Shown here: positions 59,893 to 64,000 of the stretch, in pieces
How the letters are laid out: the number at the start of each line of letters is the position of its first letter
Position numbering within the stretch: the stretch's first letter is position 1
NCBI RefSeq assembly: GCF_003044275.1
Contig: NZ_PZPL01000001.1
Location: 620,001 to 684,000 of the forward strand
Direction of reading: 5' to 3'
DNA: 64,000 bases
Source: Rathayibacter caricis DSM 15933
Lineage (GTDB): Bacteria > Actinomycetota > Actinomycetes > Actinomycetales > Microbacteriaceae
Notes under the pieces: generated by a model
The model's input: only the letters and a program-made list of their open reading frames with translations
What the model was told of the DNA's origin: nothing
Databases searched by the model: none
Program-made: the position numbers and the translations under genes

Positions 59893-62049
59893 ATGTCGTC
59901 GCTCGTGACTAAAGAGGGCCCCGGGTCCGACGCGCTGGCCTCCGCCTCCGACGCCGGCGAACTGCGGACGGCGAAGCACTTCTTCATCGGGGAGCCCCTC
60001 TCGAGCGACAAGCTCGAGGGCCAGCTCCTCAAGAAGCGGCTCGCGCTCCCGATCTTCGCCAGCGACCCGCTCTCCTCCGTGGCCTACGCGCCGCAGGAGC
60101 TGCTGATGATCCTGCTGCTCGGCGGGCTCTCGTTCCTCACCTTCGCTCCGTGGGTCGCGGCCTGCGTGGTCGTCCTGCTGCTCGTCGTGGTGCTGAGCTA
60201 CCGGCAGCTGATCCGCGCCTACCCCTCGGGCGGCGGCGACTACGAAGTCGCCCGCACCAACCTCGGCGAGACGGCCGGCCTCACCGTCGCCTCCGCCCTC
60301 CTGGTCGACTACGTGCTCACCGTGGCGGTCTCGGTCGCCTCGGGAGTCGACAACATCATCTCCGCGGTCCCCGAGCTCGCGCCGCTCCGGGTCGAGCTCG
60401 CGATCCTCTTCGTGGTGCTGCTGGCCGCGGTGAACCTCCGCGGCGTCTCGGAGTCGAGCAGGGCGTTCGCGATCCCGACGTACCTCTTCGTCGTCAGCGT
60501 CTTCGTCATGGTCGTCGTCGGCCTCGTCCGCACCCTGCTGGGCGACGCGCCCGTCGCGGAGTCGGCCGGCTACACCGTCCGCGCCGAGGAGCTCACCCAG
60601 GCCGCCGTGGTGCTCCTCCTGCTGCGCTCGTTCGCCAGCGGATGCGCGGCCCTCACCGGCGTCGAGGCGATCTCGAACGGCGTGCCCGCGTTCCGGGCCC
60701 CCAAGGTGAAGAACGCGCAGCGCACCCTCGTGGCGATGGGCTCCATCGCCATCGTGCTCTTCGTGGGACTCACCGCGCTCGCCCTCGTCTCGGACGTGCA
60801 CTACGCCGAGGACGCCTGCCACCTCGTCGGCTTCGCGGGCTGCGAGGACACTCCGCAGCGCTCCGTGATCGCGCAGGTCGCCGCCGCGACCTTCGGCAAC
60901 GGCTCGATCCTCTTCTTCGTGATCCAGGCGGCGACCGCGGCGGTCCTCCTGCTCGCGGCGAACACCGCCTTCAACGGCTTCCCGCTGCTGGGCTCCGTGC
61001 TCGCCCGCGATGGCTTCGCCCCGAAGTCGCTGAACGCCCGCGGCGACCGCCTGATCTACTCCAACGGAGTGATCATCCTCGCGCTCGTCGCCGCGATCAT
61101 CCTGCTCGTCTACCAGGCCTCGCTGACGAGCCTGGTGCAGCTGTACATCATCGGCGTCTTCGTCTCGTTCACCCTCGGGCAGACCGGCATGGTGAAGCAC
61201 TGGATCCGGCTCATCAAGCAGGGCGAGGGCTCCCGCACCGTCTACACGAGCCTGGGCATCAACCTCTTCGGAGCGGCCCTGACCTTCGTCGTCCTCGTGA
61301 TCGTCACGATCACCAAGTTCACGCACGGCGCCTGGCTCGTCTACCTGGTGATGCCGATCCTGGGCGTCCTGATGGCCGGCGTCTACCGCTACTACCGCGA
61401 CGTCGAGAAGGAGATCGAGGTCGATCCGACCACGACCTTCGGAGCGAACGGCGACCACGCGATCGTGCTCGTGGGCCGCATGAACAAGCCGACGCTGAAG
61501 GCGCTCGACTACGCGATCGCCGCTCGGCACGAGACGCTCGAGGCCGTCCACTCCTCCATCGACGACGCCCAGACGGCCCAGTTGAAGGCCGACTGGGACC
61601 GGATGGACATCCAGGTGCCGCTGCGCTGCGTCGCCTCGCCCTACCGCGACATCTCGTACCCGCTGATCAAGTACATCAAGGCGCACCGCCTCGAGCACGG
61701 ATCCGAGATCACCACCGTGTACATGCCGCAGTACATCGTCGGCCACTGGTGGGAGTCGTTCCTCCACAACCACAAGTCGCGCCGGATCCGCCAGAAGCTG
61801 CTGCTCGTGCACGGGGTGACCGTGGCGCTGGTGCCGTGGCTGCTCGACTCGTCCGAGCTGATCTACGGCCGCCGCTCGCGGCCGATCCCGGGCCAGGCCC
61901 GCCGTGGGGAGCCGGTGCGACCCGTGACCCGTCGGCCGATCCCTCCGGCGTCCGTGCTGCCCAAGGGCGCTGCCGGTGAAGGCGCGCCGCGCAGCCACTC
62001 CCGCACCGCAGCAGCCGTCCGCACCAAGAAGGGCGGCAAGCGCCGCTGA
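59893..62049 (+). CDS. KimA-like APC-superfamily potassium importer
   Basis: A 718-residue protein. HFFIGEPLSSDKLEGQLLKK, FASDPLSSVAYAPQELLMIL, SYRQLIRAYPSGGGDYEVAR and LLVDYVLTVAVSVASGVDNI match KimA-type (formerly YdaO-type) K+:H+ symporters, with 12 helices in about residues 55-490 and a soluble C-terminal domain (DHAIVLVGRMNKPTLKAL onward) comparable to the c-di-AMP-responding domain. A basic, disordered tail ends in KKGGKRR. Amino-acid permease is the fallback annotation. GGAGTA lies just before the ATG; a GTG four codons later is possible. Confidence 0.82.
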   Translation: MSSLVTKEGPGSDALASASDAGELRTAKHFFIGEPLSSDKLEGQLLKKRLALPIFASDPLSSVAYAPQELLMILLLGGLSFLTFAPWVAACVVVLLLVVVLSYRQLIRAYPSGGGDYEVARTNLGETAGLTVASALLVDYVLTVAVSVASGVDNIISAVPELAPLRVELAILFVVLLAAVNLRGVSESSRAFAIPTYLFVVSVFVMVVVGLVRTLLGDAPVAESAGYTVRAEELTQAAVVLLLLRSFASGCAALTGVEAISNGVPAFRAPKVKNAQRTLVAMGSIAIVLFVGLTALALVSDVHYAEDACHLVGFAGCEDTPQRSVIAQVAAATFGNGSILFFVIQAATAAVLLLAANTAFNGFPLLGSVLARDGFAPKSLNARGDRLIYSNGVIILALVAAIILLVYQASLTSLVQLYIIGVFVSFTLGQTGMVKHWIRLIKQGEGSRTVYTSLGINLFGAALTFVVLVIVTITKFTHGAWLVYLVMPILGVLMAGVYRYYRDVEKEIEVDPTTTFGANGDHAIVLVGRMNKPTLKALDYAIAARHETLEAVHSSIDDAQTAQLKADWDRMDIQVPLRCVASPYRDISYPLIKYIKAHRLEHGSEITTVYMPQYIVGHWWESFLHNHKSRRIRQKLLLVHGVTVALVPWLLDSSELIYGRRSRPIPGQARRGEPVRPVTRRPIPPASVLPKGAAGEGAPRSHSRTAAAVRTKKGGKRR

Positions 62050-62055
62050 TCCGGC

Positions 62056-62126
62056 GCAGAACCTCTGCCGAGACGGGGCGTCGGCCACGATCGTGGCCGA
62101 GCGGGTCTCCTGGCTGAGGTTCTGCG
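62056..62126. repeat. Palindromic element related to 642-715
   Basis: Outer arms GCAGAACCTCTGCC... (from 62056) and ...GGCTGAGGTTCTGC (to 62125) pair imperfectly; the centre holds a perfect 18-bp palindrome CGGCCACGATCGTGGCCG (62082-62099). The element at 642-715 has the same plan: GCAGAAC outer arms and a CGATCGTGGCC centre, also directly after a stop codon. A partial extra copy of the outer arm (CGCTGAGGCTCTGCGGG) follows at about 62136-62152. Confidence 0.65.
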
Positions 62127-62172
62127 GCACGACGCCGCTGAGGCTCTGCGGGCGCCGCCCCGTGAACGGATA

Positions 62173-62203
62173 GAGGGCCCGCGGCCATCGGCCGCGAGCC
62201 CTC
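62173..62203. terminator. Terminator between the K+ importer and the DUF4184 gene
   Basis: GAGGGCCCGCGGCC (62173-62186) and GGCCGCGAGCCCTC (62190-62203) form a near-perfect 14-bp stem with a 3-nt loop, followed by GATTTCCCC. Confidence 0.75.
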
Positions 62204-62292
62204 GATTTCCCCTTGTGCCTTCCCCCGAAGGCGGCCCGCCCCAACGGGCCGATCTCGACGCTATCGGCGGGCTATGGACCTGCGCATCCTCC

Positions 62293-63081
62293 TCACGACG
62301 GATCCCCACCCGCCGTGAGGTGGGGGGCCGGGGACACGACGAGCCGGTGCAGGAGCGCGATGGCGAGGGCCGCGCCTCCCGTGCAGATCACGGTGAGGAT
62401 CGCCGCGTCGACGACCGAGGAGCGGTACTCGGGGGCCAGCGGATCGAAGCCCGCGACCGCGAGGACGATCCCGACGGGCACGACGGCCGCCGCGAGCACG
62501 ACCGACCAGGCCGCGAGGCGGACTGCGGTGCGCCCGTCGGGAGCGAGGGGGCGGGGCCGGTGCGCGACGTACCAGACCAGCGCACCGATGCCCAGGCCCA
62601 CGAGCCCCAGCACCCCGCTGCCGTACTGCAGCCACTTGTAGACCGGGAACGGCCCGAGTTCACGCTCGAGCGCGGGGATCGCCACGACCCCCGCGCCGGA
62701 CAGGTGGGTGAACGCGTCCCAGACCACGTGCGTGGCGGCTCCGATCACGATGCCGGCCGCCGTCAGGAGCAGCGCCGTGACCCACGCGCGCGCACCCCGG
62801 GGCGACGGTCGACGCGGACGGAAGCGCATCCGCACGATCCGCGGCGCGAGGTCGCGCCAGGCGGGCTCGAGCAGCACGAACCAGAGGGCGAGCCCGACGG
62901 CGCCGAGCGCCAGGTCGACCGTGACGACGCCCAGGAGCGAGTGGGTCGCGGTGCGCGCACCCTCCCACGGCAGGTACATCCCGATGTCGGGCATGACCGC
63001 GCCGGAGGCGACGGCGCTCGCGGGGATGCGGCCGTTCCTGAAGGCCAGAGCGACGACGGCGTGGCTCGGAGTGAACGGCAT
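62293..63081 (-). CDS. DUF4184-family membrane protein
   Basis: A 262-residue protein starting PFTPSHAVVALAFRNGRIP, with MPDIGMYLPW and THSLLG soon after and THVVWDAFTH in the middle; these His/Asp motifs and about six helices are the DUF4184 pattern (distantly similar to YdjM-type membrane metal-dependent hydrolases). Role unknown. The ATG directly before PFTPSH is the conserved start, with TGGAG upstream. Confidence 0.82.
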   Translation of the reverse strand: MPFTPSHAVVALAFRNGRIPASAVASGAVMPDIGMYLPWEGARTATHSLLGVVTVDLALGAVGLALWFVLLEPAWRDLAPRIVRMRFRPRRPSPRGARAWVTALLLTAAGIVIGAATHVVWDAFTHLSGAGVVAIPALERELGPFPVYKWLQYGSGVLGLVGLGIGALVWYVAHRPRPLAPDGRTAVRLAAWSVVLAAAVVPVGIVLAVAGFDPLAPEYRSSVVDAAILTVICTGGAALAIALLHRLVVSPAPHLTAGGDPS

Positions 63082-63236
63082 GCTCCACGGTATCCCGACG
63101 GCGACGGCGGGCGTCGGGAAGCGACAGCCGGTCCCGCGCCGGACCACCCGCGCGGGGGGAGCTCGGAGGAGCGCGACCGTAGAATCGCACGGACGTCCGG
63201 CCCGCCGGACTCAGGTGACGACGGATCGGAGCGGGT

Positions 63237-63956
63237 GTGCGGAAGGCGTTCGCGATCCTCCGACTCGCGCTCGCGGGTCTGGGCGTCGTGGGCCTGGTCG
63301 CCGACTTCTTCTACACGCTCGGCTTCCGCGCGTTCCAGATCGACAACTTCTTCGCCTACTTCACCACGCAGTCGAACATGGCCGGAGTCGTCCTGCTCGG
63401 CCTCTCGGGGCTCGTCGCCCTCGCCCGCACCCGCGAGCCCCGCTGGCTCAGCACCGTGCGGGCCCTCGTGCTGACGTACATGGTGGTCTCGGGCATCGTC
63501 TTCGGCCTCATCGCCGTGGAGGCAGGCAATCGCGGCGTCCGCGTCGACGTGCCGTGGTCGAGCGCGCTGCTGCACTTCGTGATCCCGACGCTGGCGATGC
63601 TCGACTGGATCCTCGGCCCCGGCCGGCGCCCCGTGCCGTGGCGCTCGACCCTCACCGTGCTCGGCTTCCCGGTGGTCTGGGGCGTGATCACGCTGGTCCG
63701 CGGCGCCCTCATCGGCTGGTACCCGTACTTCTTCCTCGACCCCGACCAGGTCGACGGCCCGGTGATGTACGTCGTCTACGACGTGATCGTGCTCGGGCTC
63801 ATCTCGGGCATCGCGGCGTTCGTCGTCGCGCTCAGTCGAGTCCGCCCGCTGGGCGAGTCGCACACCGCGGAGTGGCGCGGCCCGTTCGCGAGGCTGCGCG
63901 AGCTGGTCAGCCGGGGACGACGGCGAACGGCTCCAGCGCCGTCACCGCGACCGTGA
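63237..63956 (+). CDS. Pr6Pr family membrane protein
   Basis: A 239-residue integral membrane protein with six predicted helices: FFYTLGFRAFQIDNFFAYFT, TQSNMAGVVLLGL, VVSGIVFGLIAVEAG, LLHFVIPTLAMLDWILG, GWYPYFFLDPDQVDG. The FTxQSN and HxxxPxxxxxDW motifs are those of the Pr6Pr (FAR-17a/AIG1-like) family, some of whose eukaryotic members are lipid hydrolases. GTG start directly before the first helix. Its last 50 bp overlap the end of a convergent gene. Confidence 0.82.
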   Translation: MRKAFAILRLALAGLGVVGLVADFFYTLGFRAFQIDNFFAYFTTQSNMAGVVLLGLSGLVALARTREPRWLSTVRALVLTYMVVSGIVFGLIAVEAGNRGVRVDVPWSSALLHFVIPTLAMLDWILGPGRRPVPWRSTLTVLGFPVVWGVITLVRGALIGWYPYFFLDPDQVDGPVMYVVYDVIVLGLISGIAAFVVALSRVRPLGESHTAEWRGPFARLRELVSRGRRRTAPAPSPRP

Positions 63957-64000
63957 GCAGCTCGTCGTCGCTGAGCGCCTGCAGCGACAGCGCCTGATCG
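63907..64000 (-). CDS. C-terminal end of a minus-strand gene (runs off the right edge)
   Basis: Only about 30 residues are seen, reading LSLQALSDDELLTVAVTALE then PFAVVPG and a TGA stop at 63907-63909. It uses strongly GC-biased codons and looks like a real protein end. It overlaps the tail of the Pr6Pr gene by 50 bp. Identity cannot be judged. Confidence 0.4.
   Translation of the reverse strand, partial: DQALSLQALSDDELLTVAVTALEPFAVVPG

Noticed and set aside
59413..62244. A 943-codon minus-strand open frame opposite the MarR and KimA-like genes
   Set aside because: Low-complexity charged sequence (EDRVRGD-rich) mirroring the real genes; no ribosome-binding site.
1..64000. CRISPR arrays, rRNA and tRNA genes, intact insertion sequences
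   Set aside because: No regularly spaced short repeats, no cloverleaf with a plausible anticodon arm, and no transposase or integrase motif was found by reading both strands.

Overview
The window is very GC-rich with strongly GC-biased third codon positions, uses many GTG starts, and has tightly packed, often ATGA/GTGA-overlapping genes. Gene content (cell wall-binding repeat 2 surface protein, a mycothiol-type ArsC motif, a DUF4097-PadR pair, DUF4913, Pr6Pr) points to an actinobacterium, most likely Microbacteriaceae; Rathayibacter or a close relative is plausible, but no rRNA or other phylogenetic marker is present to prove it.

Layout. 1-9.4 kb looks like resident chromosome: the end of an MFS transporter, a stretch with palindromic and direct repeats, an ornithine aminotransferase/amidinohydrolase pair for arginine catabolism, a CWB2 surface protein, a ROK fructokinase, ArsC, a DUF6328 membrane protein, and a CYP152-type P450 coupled to a small acidic repeat protein. 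9.7-11.7 kb is a relic of a conjugative element: a TraG/VirD4 gene broken by two frameshifts plus an intact DUF4913 gene. 11.7-27.1 kb is an accessory block of redox enzymes, each set beside its own regulator (XRE/MmyB-like, TetR): zinc alcohol dehydrogenase, GH3 beta-glucosidase with MFS transporter, aldo/keto reductase, SnoaL-like protein, RidA, an atypical S-adenosylhomocysteine hydrolase-like protein, and a quinone oxidoreductase / LLM flavoprotein / NmrA-like operon. 27.6-40.8 kb is mainly sugar and glycoside catabolism: two isomerase/epimerase genes and a Gfo/Idh dehydrogenase; a secreted GH116 glycosidase; and an operon of Gfo/Idh, an unknown protein, an ABC binding protein and two permeases, divergent from a TetR regulator. 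A near-identical 18-bp motif lies in both the TetR/Gfo promoter and the GH116 promoter, so these probably form one regulon. 40.8-47.7 kb holds a second XRE/MmyB-like regulator flanked by two copies of the palindrome TGCCCTCTCAGGGCA, controlling AKR/SDR genes on one side and an MFS-CMD-cupin-DUF2255-ADH operon on the other; the cupin reading frame is broken at a C8 tract.

48.0-64 kb returns to resident-type genes: a small conserved protein, two glycosyltransferases (one fused to HEAT-like repeats), a PHP phosphoesterase, a MerR-TipAS regulator, the DUF4097-PadR pair with two CGCGATATATCG(C/T)G boxes, a CPA1 antiporter, a quinone oxidoreductase divergent from an OhrR-like MarR with a 17-bp palindrome between them, a KimA-like K+ importer, a DUF4184 protein and a Pr6Pr protein.

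A 17-bp sequence (TGACATAATCTC(A/G)ATTA) lies at about 27.27 kb and, inverted, at 47.71 kb; the 27.27 kb copy also has a 14-bp inverted partner at 27.50 kb. These may be recombination sites delimiting the inserted segments. No tRNA, rRNA, CRISPR array or intact insertion sequence was recognised.
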